From Bog-473 sp963755375 (GTDB lineage Bacteria; Actinomycetota; Acidimicrobiia; Acidimicrobiales; RAAP-2): a stretch of 64,000 nt of DNA. The notes under the pieces are model-generated. The model saw only the letters and a program-made list of their open reading frames with translations. It ran no database searches and was not told the DNA's origin. This document shows, one piece after another, positions 51,463-59,893 of the stretch. Position 1 is the stretch's first letter, and each line of letters opens with the position of its first letter. The stretch spans positions 515,863-579,862 of the forward strand of contig CAVWKG010000006.1 of assembly GCA_963755375.1 (NCBI GenBank), read 5' to 3'. A program made the position numbers and the translations under genes.

Positions 51463-52060
51463 CCAGCACGGCGAGCGGCTCGGCCGGCGCCGCCCGGGGA
51501 TCCTGTTCGAGCCACAGCACACTCGCACCGGCCGCCGCCTCCTCGATCGCCAGCTCGCTCACGGTCGCCGCCGCGTCAGCGGCCAGACCGACCGTCGGGG
51601 AGTCGAGCACCAGCACCCGCGGTGCGGCACACCAGGCGCAGGCGACCTGGAGCAGCTGCTGTTCGCCCCCGGAAAGGAGCTCGGCAGGGACGTCAGCTCG
51701 GGTCCCGAGCGGACCGAAACGTTCGAGCGCCTGGCCTGCCCGCCCGGCGCCCCGAGCGGCCAGACGGAGCGCTTCCTCGACCGTACAGCCCCTGATCCGC
51801 TCTCCGTCTCGCACCGATGCCGTCAACCCGGCGCGATGGCGTCGCGATGGCGGACCGGTTATGGCACGACCATCGACTTGAATCTGGCCGGCGGCGACGA
51901 CGTCGCCGCAAAGCGCAGCGGCGAGCAGGCTCTTGCCGCTGCCGGCGTCGCCCGTCACGACGGCCAACGTGGCTGCCGCGATGCGTAGCTCAGCGATGTC
52001 GAGCAGGACGCGGCCGTCGAGGCGAACGCGGAGCTGCTCAACTTCGAGCCGGGCGGTCAC
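51398..52060 (-). CDS. ABC transporter ATPase, LivF-like
   Basis: ATPase of 220 residues with Walker A TGDAGSGKSLLAAAL, signature LLSGGEQQLLQVA and Walker B VLVLDSPTVGL, where the usual Glu is replaced by Ser. It is shorter and more divergent than usual LivF. GTG start 52060 overlaps the preceding fusion gene stop (GTGA). The missing catalytic Glu suggests that the partner ATPase supplies hydrolysis, as in asymmetric ABC systems; this is inference. Confidence 0.82.
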   Translation of the reverse strand: MTARLEVEQLRVRLDGRVLLDIAELRIAAATLAVVTGDAGSGKSLLAAALCGDVVAAGQIQVDGRAITGPPSRRHRAGLTASVRDGERIRGCTVEEALRLAARGAGRAGQALERFGPLGTRADVPAELLSGGEQQLLQVACAWCAAPRVLVLDSPTVGLAADAAATVSELAIEEAAAGASVLWLEQDPRAAPAEPLAVLVIGRLSEASAVEAGASAPVAE

Positions 52061-53700
52061 AAAGTCACGACCGGCGGGACCGCGGCCGGTACCTCTGTCC
52101 GCTCCAGTTCGGTGATCGAGCCGGCGAGGCGGCCCACGGCCCGGCGGTCGTGTTCCGATATGACGACGGTCAGACCTGCAGCCGCGGCGGCCGCCAGGCA
52201 GGCGGTCGCGGCCGCACGATGGGCGTCGTCGAGGCCGGCCAGTGGCTCGTCGCACAACACGACATTCGGGGCGCCGAGAAGGACCCTTGCCAGGTCGACC
52301 AGCCGTCGCTGCCCGGCTGACAGCTCGGCGCAGCGCCTATCGCGTGATGCCTCGAAGCCGAGGCGGCGCACCCACACCACGGCCAGCGCGGCTGCTTCAT
52401 CCGGACCGCGTTCGCGCCGGGCGGCGAGGCGGAGGGTTTCGGCGACGCTGCAGTTTCCGAATCCCCCCCCCTCCTGGGGCAGCAACATCAGGCGTCCGTG
52501 GAGGGACACGCCGCTCAACCCGCCCGAAGCTCGACGATCGATTTCGCGCAGGAGGGTGGTCTTCCCCGACCCGTTGGGTCCGACAATGGCGTGTATCGTC
52601 CCCGGCCTCACATGGATGGCGGGCGCGTCCACGAGAACTGCTCCCTGCCTGGAGCGGCAAGTGATCGGACCGACTTCCAGCCCTGCCCCTCTGAGGCCGA
52701 GCTCCTCCAGAGGCCATGGCGCATCGGGGTCTACCGTCACCGGGGAAGGCGCGTCGGTCGTCGCTCTGCGCGGGACCAGAGCCACCAGAGCGGCGACCCC
52801 GAGTATGCCCAGGGCGAGCGACTGCGCTGTCGGCGGACCCGTCCAGCCAGCCGCCGGGAGGACGACCTCGCCCACCACTCCCGTGACCACCGCGATGAGC
52901 GCCGTCGTCATCGGTTCGTTTCGGGCACACAGCGCGGCCAAGAGAGGGAGCGCGGCGGTGTCCACCCCGAACTGGCTCGGTGTGGCCACCTGGCTGACGT
53001 GGGCTCCGAGAGCTCCACAGAACCCGGACATCGCCCCGGCTACGGCGAGCACCGCGACCTCCAAGGCCAGAGGGCTCAGCCCCGATGCCGCGGCACGCGG
53101 CCGGTCGCTGCCCACCGCCCGCCAGGCTGGTCCCGGGCCCCGTCGGACGAGGAAGGTGGCCGCGCCGGTCACCACTACTGCCACCAGAAGCAGCAGGTGG
53201 AACTCGCCGCGCGTGGTGAGCACCAACGTCCGGTTGGTCGTGTGGCTCCCGCCGAGTCCGAGCGAGATCGGAGGCAGAGGGCCCAGCCCGGACTGCCCGC
53301 CGGTGAGATTGGGAAAGGCCTGGACCGCGTCGCCCAACGTCAGTGTGACCAGGATCGTGAGCACGAGGAATCCCGGGGCCTCCAGCCGAGACCCGAGACC
53401 GCCGACGACGGCCCCCGCGACAGCTCCGGCCGCGCAACCGCAAAGAATGGCCAGCAATACCGGCACTCCCCGCACTGAGGCGATCCCGCTGACGTACGCT
53501 CCCAGGCCGGCGAAGGCGGCGGCGGCAAACAAAGGGCGGCCCGTCGCGCCGGCCAGGGCGGTGCCACAGGCCGGACCGGCGAGGGCGAGGGCGAGCGCGA
53601 CGAGCTCTAGGTTGGGACCGCTGACGAACTCGGGAACGACGACCGCGGCGACGATCCCCACCCCCGCCAGCGCGGCCAGCCGGCGTATCAACGGTGCCAC
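52057..53700 (-). CDS. LivM-like permease fused to LivG-like ATPase
   Basis: One protein of 547 residues combining two usual subunits. Residues about 1-310 are a LivM-type permease with around nine helices and the block GLGSRLEAPGFLVLTILVTL. Residues about 335-547 are an ATPase with Walker A GPNGSGKTT, a signature reading ELSAGQRRLVDLARVL and Walker B VVLCDEPLAGLDD with its Glu. It lies between and overlaps the LivH- and LivF-like genes, so the complete transporter has the order H, MG, F. Confidence 0.88.
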   Translation of the reverse strand: MAPLIRRLAALAGVGIVAAVVVPEFVSGPNLELVALALALAGPACGTALAGATGRPLFAAAAFAGLGAYVSGIASVRGVPVLLAILCGCAAGAVAGAVVGGLGSRLEAPGFLVLTILVTLTLGDAVQAFPNLTGGQSGLGPLPPISLGLGGSHTTNRTLVLTTRGEFHLLLLVAVVVTGAATFLVRRGPGPAWRAVGSDRPRAAASGLSPLALEVAVLAVAGAMSGFCGALGAHVSQVATPSQFGVDTAALPLLAALCARNEPMTTALIAVVTGVVGEVVLPAAGWTGPPTAQSLALGILGVAALVALVPRRATTDAPSPVTVDPDAPWPLEELGLRGAGLEVGPITCRSRQGAVLVDAPAIHVRPGTIHAIVGPNGSGKTTLLREIDRRASGGLSGVSLHGRLMLLPQEGGGFGNCSVAETLRLAARRERGPDEAAALAVVWVRRLGFEASRDRRCAELSAGQRRLVDLARVLLGAPNVVLCDEPLAGLDDAHRAAATACLAAAAAAGLTVVISEHDRRAVGRLAGSITELERTEVPAAVPPVVTL

Positions 53701-54527
53701 CCAGCCGCGACCAGAAGCACCGCTACAGCGTCGCAGAGGAGCTCGCCTCTCCCTCCACCCAACTCGTACCCGCCCACCACTTCAACCGCCGCGATCAGGA
53801 GCGCTGCCCCGGCGATCCGGGTGGGCGAGACCATACGCCCAGCTGCGGCAGCGGCAATCCCACGGAGGGTCAGGGCGACTGCACCGACGGCAGCGAGGGG
53901 AAACCGGGCGGAGCCGAGCAGCACCGCGCCAGTCGCCAGCACCCCGCCGACCGCGAAACTGGTGGTGCGCACGAAGGCGGTGTTCACTCCGAGCCTCTCG
54001 GCCTGGCGGGGGGACGTGGCAGTCAAACGTAGTGAGCCCCCAACGCGCCTGCTCTTCACGACGGGCACGCTCACCCCCGCCACGACCACCACAGCAGCCA
54101 AGGTCACCAAGTCGTACTGGTGGACGATTCCACCCGCGACGGTGTAGACGCCGGACGCCGTAGGGAAGGCGTAGGCGGGACGGGGAAACAAGCCGCTCAG
54201 GACACCCTGAGCGAGAACGGCCGCGGCCACCAGGATCGTCATCCCCAGAAGGGGCTTGCCGACCACAGGTGCGACAAGAGCCCGTTCAGCGACCCCGCTC
54301 AACGCACCCCCCACCGCCAGTCCCGCCAAGGCCGCCGGCACGAGCGGCATCCCGCCCGAGAACAGGCTCGCAGCCAGCAGCCCGCCGGCCAACCCAACCG
54401 GCCCGATGGCCAAATGGACGACGCCACTGCCGCTGTAGGCCAGCGACACAGCGAGCGCTACCAGCGCATAGAGGGCACCGGCGGCGAGCGTGTCCACCCC
54501 CAGCTGGAAGACGATCCCGCTGCTCAT
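53688..54527 (-). CDS. LivH-like branched-chain-amino-acid-type ABC permease
   Basis: Permease of 279 residues with about eight helices. The N-terminal VDTLAAGALYALVALAVSLAY segment and SGSGVVHLAIGPVG are family features. Start ATG 54527 gives a helix at the N terminus; an in-frame upstream start would add an unrelated basic leader. The 3' end overlaps the permease-ATPase fusion by 13 bases. First gene of the three-gene transport operon. Confidence 0.86.
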   Translation of the reverse strand: MSSGIVFQLGVDTLAAGALYALVALAVSLAYSGSGVVHLAIGPVGLAGGLLAASLFSGGMPLVPAALAGLAVGGALSGVAERALVAPVVGKPLLGMTILVAAAVLAQGVLSGLFPRPAYAFPTASGVYTVAGGIVHQYDLVTLAAVVVVAGVSVPVVKSRRVGGSLRLTATSPRQAERLGVNTAFVRTTSFAVGGVLATGAVLLGSARFPLAAVGAVALTLRGIAAAAAGRMVSPTRIAGAALLIAAVEVVGGYELGGGRGELLCDAVAVLLVAAGWHR

Positions 54528-54585
54528 GACCCGACACGGCTTCGAGTCAGCACCTTTGGAATCCCCCAGCCCTCGTCTCCGAGAT

Positions 54586-55425
54586 TCATTCGGGTGTGGC
54601 CACTTTCCGACGTCGCGCCGCGACCTCTTTGGTAGAGCCGTAGCTGATCTTGTTCGATGTGATAGGACCACTAGCCGTCGAGATCGCCGCATAGGTGCAG
54701 GCACTCATCTTGAGCATCGCTTCGGCGCTTTTCGGCGTCCAACGCATTGCCACTGCGCTCCGTTCGGAGATCATCACCATGTCCTTGATCTTCCCCGCTC
54801 CGATGCGATTGCCCTTGACGTAGGTCTTGGGTCGACTCAGGGCTCGGCCGGTGCGCAGGCAGGTATGGGAGCTCTTTGCGCAGCGCTCCACGGCACTGGA
54901 CGAAGAGCGACTGGTAGATGGTCTCGTGGGACACCTGCATCTCCGGGCGATCGGGATACTCCAGAGCCAACCACGCCGAAATCTGCTGGGGTGACCACTT
55001 GGCCTCGAGCGTGCGCTCGACCACCCACGGCAGCCGGCGACAACGGGCCAACTTGACCCGAGTGGGCCGCAGCGCCCGCCGGCAGGCCGCCCGGTCGGCC
55101 ACGAGGGCCCGATTCTTCTTTCGGCCACCGTTGGCGTTGACCTCCCGACACACGGTCGAAGCCGAACGGCCGAGCGCTGCAGCGATGGCTCGGATGGAGT
55201 CACCCGCCGCCAGCCCACGGGAGATCTCCTCGCGTTCTTGAGGCGAGAGCCGCAGCTCGGACCGCTCGCGAGCGGTCGGGCGGTTCCGGCATCGGCAATG
55301 AACTTGCGCGCCGACACGTTCTGGCGGCCCAGATGCCTGGCAATGCGCTTGACCGGAAACCCAGCCTCTCGCATGTCCCAGATCGTCTGGCGCTCTTCCT
55401 CACTAAAGCGTCTCCACATCCGCAC
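54586..55425 (-). pseudogene. IS30-family transposase remnant
   Basis: Pieces of an IS30 transposase in two frames. One frame (55153-54671) has EVNANGGRKKNRALVADRA, WSPQQISAWLALEYPD and MQVSHETIYQSLFVQCRG; another resumes near the 3' end with GKIKDMVMISERSA. The DDE catalytic core is missing. The short start frame MRMWRRFSEEERQTIWDM resembles a second transposon's helix-turn-helix. Inactive. It lies just upstream of the LivH gene. Confidence 0.8.
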
Positions 55426-55598
55426 ACCTCCTGATCGACGACATCACTGTTCGCCAACCAGGCTGGGCGTTGCAATGACCCGCTAGAGGGCGCAGGTGAG
55501 CACTGATCTCGATAGCAACTGCTTCAAGCCGCTCCTACTCCTTTGAGCTGCTGGCGTAGCAGGGCGTTCCCCGATGCACTGTTACCCGTGATCGGGCA

Positions 55599-57143
55599 TC
55601 ATCTTGGCGCAATGGTGGCGACGACGCCCACCCAGTTGGTGTCCCGCATGGGATACGGGCTATGAACGATGCAACTGGTTTCTGTGGCGCAAACGTCCTT
55701 ATAGAAGTAGGCCCAGGGCGTTCCCTTGGCATCCAGGTAGATACCGATGAAGTCGGCTCGTGCCGCAGACACTGTCTGCCCGCCCGGATTGAACCCGAAG
55801 GGTAGGAGCGGGTCGGCGTTGCTATCGACCTGCACGCTGGTGAACACCGGATTCGCGGCGAAGATGTTATTGGTGGTGGTGATGTAGCCGTGGTAGACGC
55901 CGCCCACGCGCCCACACGGGAGCTGCGGTATGAAGCACTTCCACGTCTGGGGGACGGGGTTGTCAGATGTGCCGCTGTTGCCGAAGTAGGCCACTGCCAC
56001 CCGGCCGGGGCTGGTGGCTCCGATAACAGGGACGGCGATGGCGGGCTTTTGCGCTTGGAGGACTCCGGGCATCTCAACGGCGATAGGCGCGCTCCAAGTC
56101 TTGCCCTGGTCGGTGGAGTAGGTGACTTCGGGCAGTTTGTTGACGATCGCCACCAGATAGAGGTTTCCGTCTCGGTCCACCGTAGGTTGCGTTTTGCTGA
56201 ACCCGGCCGGCACGGGGTTGCTCTGCCAGGTGATCCCTTCGTCTGCGCTGATGTTGAGATTCCCGTTGGCTATCCCGTAGATGAGCCCGTGGATGTCCGC
56301 GGTGGAGGCTCCCATGGTGCCGGCAACATCTGCGGTCGGTGATCCGCCGATCTCGGTGAACGTATGCCCACTGTCGAGCGACTTCCAGCACTCGCGTACC
56401 GGTAACCCGGGAAAAAGGCCGTCCGACGACTTGCAGAGATAGACCACGTCGGGGTAGGCGCCAGGTTTGCTCAAGGTGGCCTTGTCGGCGGCCGTAGTGG
56501 GCGGAGCGGTGAACAGGTGGGGGAAGTCGAACGCCGGGCATCCGAAACCCAAGGGATAGTGGGTGGTCCAGGTTTTTCCGCTGTCATCGGAGTAATTGAG
56601 TTCCGTCTGGCAGAGACCCTTGAACCCAGCCAGGCTCGGGTATTCCGGGAGTCCGTTGTTCGAGCCGATGTCGGTGAAGAAGACCCGGCCGGTCAAAGGG
56701 TCGATCCACAGTTGTGGGTCTGCGGCCCCCCGGCCGCGCTTCGACTCCGTCGCGACGGGCACGAACTGCCAGGTTCGCCCTTCGTTCACCGTTCGTGCGA
56801 TGTTTCCGCACGTGATGCCACCGGTACAGATCTTGGAGCTGGGCTTGGGAGGGTACGCGTCGCCGTACATCACCGTGCCGTTCGATGTGACCACCGGCTC
56901 GGATTCGCCGAAACCGAAGAAGGTGGAGGTGGCGCACGGGATGTCGCCGCTGGCCCCGATCTTGGCGCCATTCGCATGGTGCATGACCCCAGGCCGGCTC
57001 GCGTCGCAACCTGCGGGGGAGACGTGTCCGCCCGCGTTCCCCGCGCCGGCGGACGGTGTCGCAGTCACCAGGAGCGGCACGGCCAGTCCAAGAGATGCTG
57101 CCAACATGAGCCTGCGAAGAAACGTCGGCCGAAGTTGCATCAT
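55599..57143 (-). CDS. Secreted sialidase-like beta-propeller protein with Asp-box repeats
   Basis: Secreted protein of 514 residues. The signal peptide runs to about residue 34 (LMLAASLGLAVPLLVTATPS-AGA). At least four Asp-box motifs are seen: SDDSGKTWT, SLDSGHTFT, SADEGITWQ and STDQGKTWS, the pattern of BNR beta-propellers found in sialidases and other exo-hydrolases. Several Cys pairs suggest disulfides. Sialidase catalytic residues cannot be confirmed. The start ATG 57143 has GGGGGGAGG just upstream. Flanked by IS remnants, so cargo of the island. Confidence 0.8.
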   Translation of the reverse strand: MMQLRPTFLRRLMLAASLGLAVPLLVTATPSAGAGNAGGHVSPAGCDASRPGVMHHANGAKIGASGDIPCATSTFFGFGESEPVVTSNGTVMYGDAYPPKPSSKICTGGITCGNIARTVNEGRTWQFVPVATESKRGRGAADPQLWIDPLTGRVFFTDIGSNNGLPEYPSLAGFKGLCQTELNYSDDSGKTWTTHYPLGFGCPAFDFPHLFTAPPTTAADKATLSKPGAYPDVVYLCKSSDGLFPGLPVRECWKSLDSGHTFTEIGGSPTADVAGTMGASTADIHGLIYGIANGNLNISADEGITWQSNPVPAGFSKTQPTVDRDGNLYLVAIVNKLPEVTYSTDQGKTWSAPIAVEMPGVLQAQKPAIAVPVIGATSPGRVAVAYFGNSGTSDNPVPQTWKCFIPQLPCGRVGGVYHGYITTTNNIFAANPVFTSVQVDSNADPLLPFGFNPGGQTVSAARADFIGIYLDAKGTPWAYFYKDVCATETSCIVHSPYPMRDTNWVGVVATIAPR

Positions 57144-57533
57144 CGCCCTCCCCCCTGATCTGAGATTTCCGTTCAATAGCGGGAACTATCCTTTCGAAAC
57201 CGTAAGGGACCCGTTGCGTGTGTGCAACCGGTGGCTTGGCGGCTTCCCGAGAACGGGCACCTCGTTAGGCGAGCCAAAAGTTCCGAGCATCAGGTGGCAA
57301 CTTCTCGACGATCTGGCGGGAACGGTGATTAAGGCCTTCAAACCATCGAGTTTGTCGAATACCGACAACGCGACTCGGCCGGACCAGCTACCCGAGATCG
57401 CTACGCGACCGTCGTCCGGGACAGCCGCATTGCCGGCCATCTCTGGCATCTGTAGGGGTATCCCCAAGGTGCCTGCTTGAGACTTGAGCCCGGTGCTACG
57501 GCTGCTTCGTAGCATCGAGAGGTCCCTGCGGGG
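57144..57533. other. Region with a possible beta-propeller fragment
   Basis: No complete gene. On the minus strand (about 57480-57186) a stretch reading DGRVAISGSWSGRVALSVFD looks like part of a beta-propeller or lipoprotein without start or finish. It may be the relic of a gene cut by the IS481 remnant next to it. Confidence 0.3.
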
Positions 57534-57780
57534 TTGACTCAAAAGTGGCCGCCATCCCCCGTCGCTGGAACACGCTTCCGGGTCCGCACCGACGGCAAAG
57601 TGACGCTGCGCCACGAGTCGAAGATGTTCCACATCGCGGTCGGCCGGCGTTGGAGCGGGACCCGGATCTGCCTCTACGTCGCTGACCTTGACGTCCGCAT
57701 CGTCACCTTCGACGGCAAGCTGCTCCGCCAGCTCACTTTGGACACGACGCGGCGCTATCAGCCAAGTGGCCTGCCCCGCT
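57534..57780 (+). pseudogene. C-terminal fragment of an IS481-type transposase
   Basis: About 80 residues match the C-terminal domain of IS481 transposases: RTDGKVTLRHESKMFHIAVG, YVADLDVRIVTFDG and LRQLTLDTTRRYQP. The catalytic domain is missing, so it is a relic, and it differs from the element at 47.8 kb. Confidence 0.75.
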
Positions 57781-58058
57781 ATAGGGCTCGTGAGGGTTCA
57801 GATGTCCGCGATGATCCGCGACATCACACACAGTGGGCGAGGGGCCCCTTAACCTCAAAGACCCGGGCCTAAAGACCCGCCATTTGTGGAGCTCGTCAAA
57901 ATTCGGAATCTCATCCCAACTCCATCCCAACAATTGGGTCCCAGGGCGTCCCCCTGGGTCCCGCTCTGTCCCGTGTCCACTTCGTCACAGCCTTCTAATC
58001 AGGACGCAGTGGGATGAAGTGAGACCAACTGAGACCGAGTGGGATTGCCTCGACCCAC
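57781..58058. other. Non-coding right end of the island
   Basis: No gene. It holds a hairpin (CCCAGG-GCGTCCC-CCTGGG, about 57940) and short repeats TGGGAT and GAGACC at 58005-58045. These are spaced like arm-type integrase sites next to the tRNA copy, but this is only a suggestion. Confidence 0.3.
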
Positions 58059-58111
58059 CTCGTAATGCGCAGGTCAGGAGTTCGAATCTCCTCTCAGGCT
58101 CCAGTTCAGAG
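58059..58111 (+). repeat. Second copy of tRNA-Thr 3' half (att site)
   Basis: Starts with the anticodon loop and stem (CTCGTAATGCGCAGGTC), then a T arm GGAG-TTCGAAT-CTCC, acceptor 3' strand CTCAGGC, CCA, and GTTCAGAG. It matches tRNA-Thr at 47.7 kb exactly except in the T-stem, where the changes are compensatory. The core shared with the left side is TCTCAGGCTCCAGTTCAGAG, using the right IS flank. No 5' half, so not a functional tRNA. Confidence 0.85.
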
Positions 58112-58198
58112 GCATATTTTGAACCTGCCCCGCCGTACGATGGGTTTGTCCCAACGGTATGACGGAGGACCCTTCGCCGGGACCGTCCTAGGGGGACG

Positions 58199-58890
58199 AT
58201 GCCAGGCAGCATTCGCAAGCGACCAGATCGAGGAGCCGACGCCTGGGAGCTGCCGGTGTTCCTAGGGCGTGATGGCCGAGGGCGGGTACGTCACAAGAGG
58301 CAGCTGTTTGGAGGATCGAAGCGCGCCGCGGCGAAGGACTGTCCAGGCTCGTTCTTGCCCAGGACTTCGAACCCGAACGGCTGGGACGACCTGAGTCCGG
58401 TGACGGTCCGTCGCTGCGAGAACCTCTGGAACGTCCACATTGAGAAATCCATCGGAAGGAAACGGATCGGCAGCCTGACCCCTAGAGATTGAGCGTTACT
58501 TTCGTCAGCTGAAGACCGATGGAGCGGGCCGCGAAACCGTCCGGTATGTGCGATCACTTCTCAACCGAGCATGCCGGCTAGCGCGGAAGTGGAGCAGCAA
58601 TTCGTTGCCGACCCAGTTGCGGAGACAGAGCTTCCGACATGGGGAATGAGCCACGAATCCAAGCCGGTCCGGGCGCCATCGGCTAGCGAGGTTCAGGCTC
58701 TTCTGCAACAGGCGCAAGATCTAGACCGGCGCTACGCCACCTGTTTGCGACCTATCGCGGCTACTGGAGCTCGGAGGGGCGAGGCGTGTGCCCTCCGCGG
58801 GACCGATATCGACTGGGACGCTGGGAGCACACTATCGACGAGTCTGTTGTTGCGTCTCGTGGTGGGGCCGAAGTGAAGTCCCCGAAACCC
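58199..58890 (+). pseudogene. Decayed tyrosine-type integrase
   Basis: Begins GSIRKRPDRGADAWELPVFL, the usual N-terminal arm-binding start, then NGWDDLSPVTVRRCENLW (core-binding SAM-like domain). A frame change near 58491 leads to IERYFRQLKTDGAGRETVRY, another near 58620 to VAETELPTW and the catalytic-domain start ATGARRGEACALRGTDIDWD with the first catalytic Arg. A third shift gives TIDESVVASRGGAEVKSPK, and the gene then stops without the HxxR and Tyr. Lies 88 bases after the tRNA copy, the normal place for an island integrase. Confidence 0.85.
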
Positions 58891-59151
58891 GAGCGAGCCG
58901 AAGGGCAGGCTGCTCGGAAAGAGAACTTCGGCAACAACACCTTGCGTCTCGAGGTCCCGCAATCGCAGCTCGCCATCGAAGATCACGGCAGGATCGATAT
59001 CGGGATGGGCATTGATTCCCACATAGGCCGGACCGGTGCCCTCCAGCCTTTCATTGAAGTCCGTGCGAATCTCGGGATCGACGTAGTCCAGATAGTCCTC
59101 CTGGCGTGCTGTGGCATCCCCGTCGCTGGAGATCAGCATCACCTTGCTCAT
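58880..59151 (-). pseudogene. Amidohydrolase, N-terminal fragment
   Basis: About 91 residues like the beginning of amidohydrolase-2 TIM-barrel hydrolases: MLISSDGDATARQEDYLDYV and LETQGVVAEVLFPSSLPF. The family's metal motif DxH reads DGD here. The homology stops where it meets the integrase relic at about 58880, so the rest was lost. It starts 21 bases after the tetR stop on the same strand, an old operon partner. Confidence 0.7.
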
Positions 59152-59172
59152 TTCCTCCCATGGTTTCGAGTA

Positions 59173-59793
59173 CTAACCCGTGATCCCAGCCGTCTTTGCG
59201 AGCTCGAAGTATCGAGCGACCCGTTCGATGCGTGCGCCTACCTCGTCGTAACCGAGTGCACCGGCACCAGCCCACTCCAGCGCTCCGATATACGTGATCA
59301 TGGCGAGCTCCGTCAGCTCAGCATCGGCTTCGTCACCCGAAGAGATCACAATGCGGCGGACCAGGTCCGCCCCGATCGCGCCCCGCACCAGCACGACATC
59401 CGGTTCCTCCTGATAGAGCGCGGCGTTCCCAGCCCGCGCCAGCGCCTCGACCTCCCCGAATTTGCGTGCGACTGCTCCGAGCGCAGCGGCGATCCGTTCC
59501 GAGAGCGGCACGGACGGATCCGGCGTCTCTGTCGGCACAGCGAGTAAGACGTTGTAGAAGACCTCGGCTACCAGGTGGGCCTTCGACGCGAAGTAGTTGT
59601 ACGCGGTGGTGTGCGTCGCTCCGGCTCGGGTCGCGACGGCGCGCAGCGTCAGGTCGACGTAACCGATCTCGCACACCAGCTCGAGCCCCGCTTCGAGCAG
59701 CCTCTTCTTGACCGCCAGCTGACGGTCACTCAGTTGACGCGAGCGCGGAGAAATGGGAAGGGCCGACGTTTCGGCCAGCTCGAGCGACGTCAT
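59173..59793 (-). CDS. TetR-family transcriptional regulator
   Basis: Regulator of 206 residues. The N-terminal helix-turn-helix is VDLTLRAVATRAGATHTTAYNYF with KAHLVAEVF after it. The ligand-binding C-terminal part is not recognisable in detail. Start ATG 59793 is the first that keeps the usual N-terminal length; no clear ribosome site is seen. Divergent from the MMPL-type transporter gene with a palindrome between, so it very probably controls that gene and itself. Confidence 0.9.
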   Translation of the reverse strand: MTSLELAETSALPISPRSRQLSDRQLAVKKRLLEAGLELVCEIGYVDLTLRAVATRAGATHTTAYNYFASKAHLVAEVFYNVLLAVPTETPDPSVPLSERIAAALGAVARKFGEVEALARAGNAALYQEEPDVVLVRGAIGADLVRRIVISSGDEADAELTELAMITYIGALEWAGAGALGYDEVGARIERVARYFELAKTAGITG

Positions 59794-59838
59794 GTCAACG
59801 CACTCGCGCCAGCGTCTCCATCGGGCCCTCCCTTGTGG

Positions 59839-59867
59839 TTGACAGACAGTCTTACAGCTGTAAACCT
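59839..59867 (+). promoter_or_regulatory. Promoter and palindromic operator between tetR and transporter
   Basis: TTGACA at 59839-59844 followed 16 bases later by a TAAACC -10-like box, and within the spacer the perfect 12-bp palindrome TTACAGCTGTAA (59852-59863). The layout fits a transporter promoter blocked by TetR. It is inferred, with a weak -10. Confidence 0.55.
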
Positions 59868-59893
59868 GAGCCGGCAAGCTGGAGCTGGGGGGT

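Noticed and set aside
57985..58218. Minus-strand frame over the tRNA-Thr copy
   Set aside because: Reads through a tRNA fragment; the peptide is a common false call at such sites.
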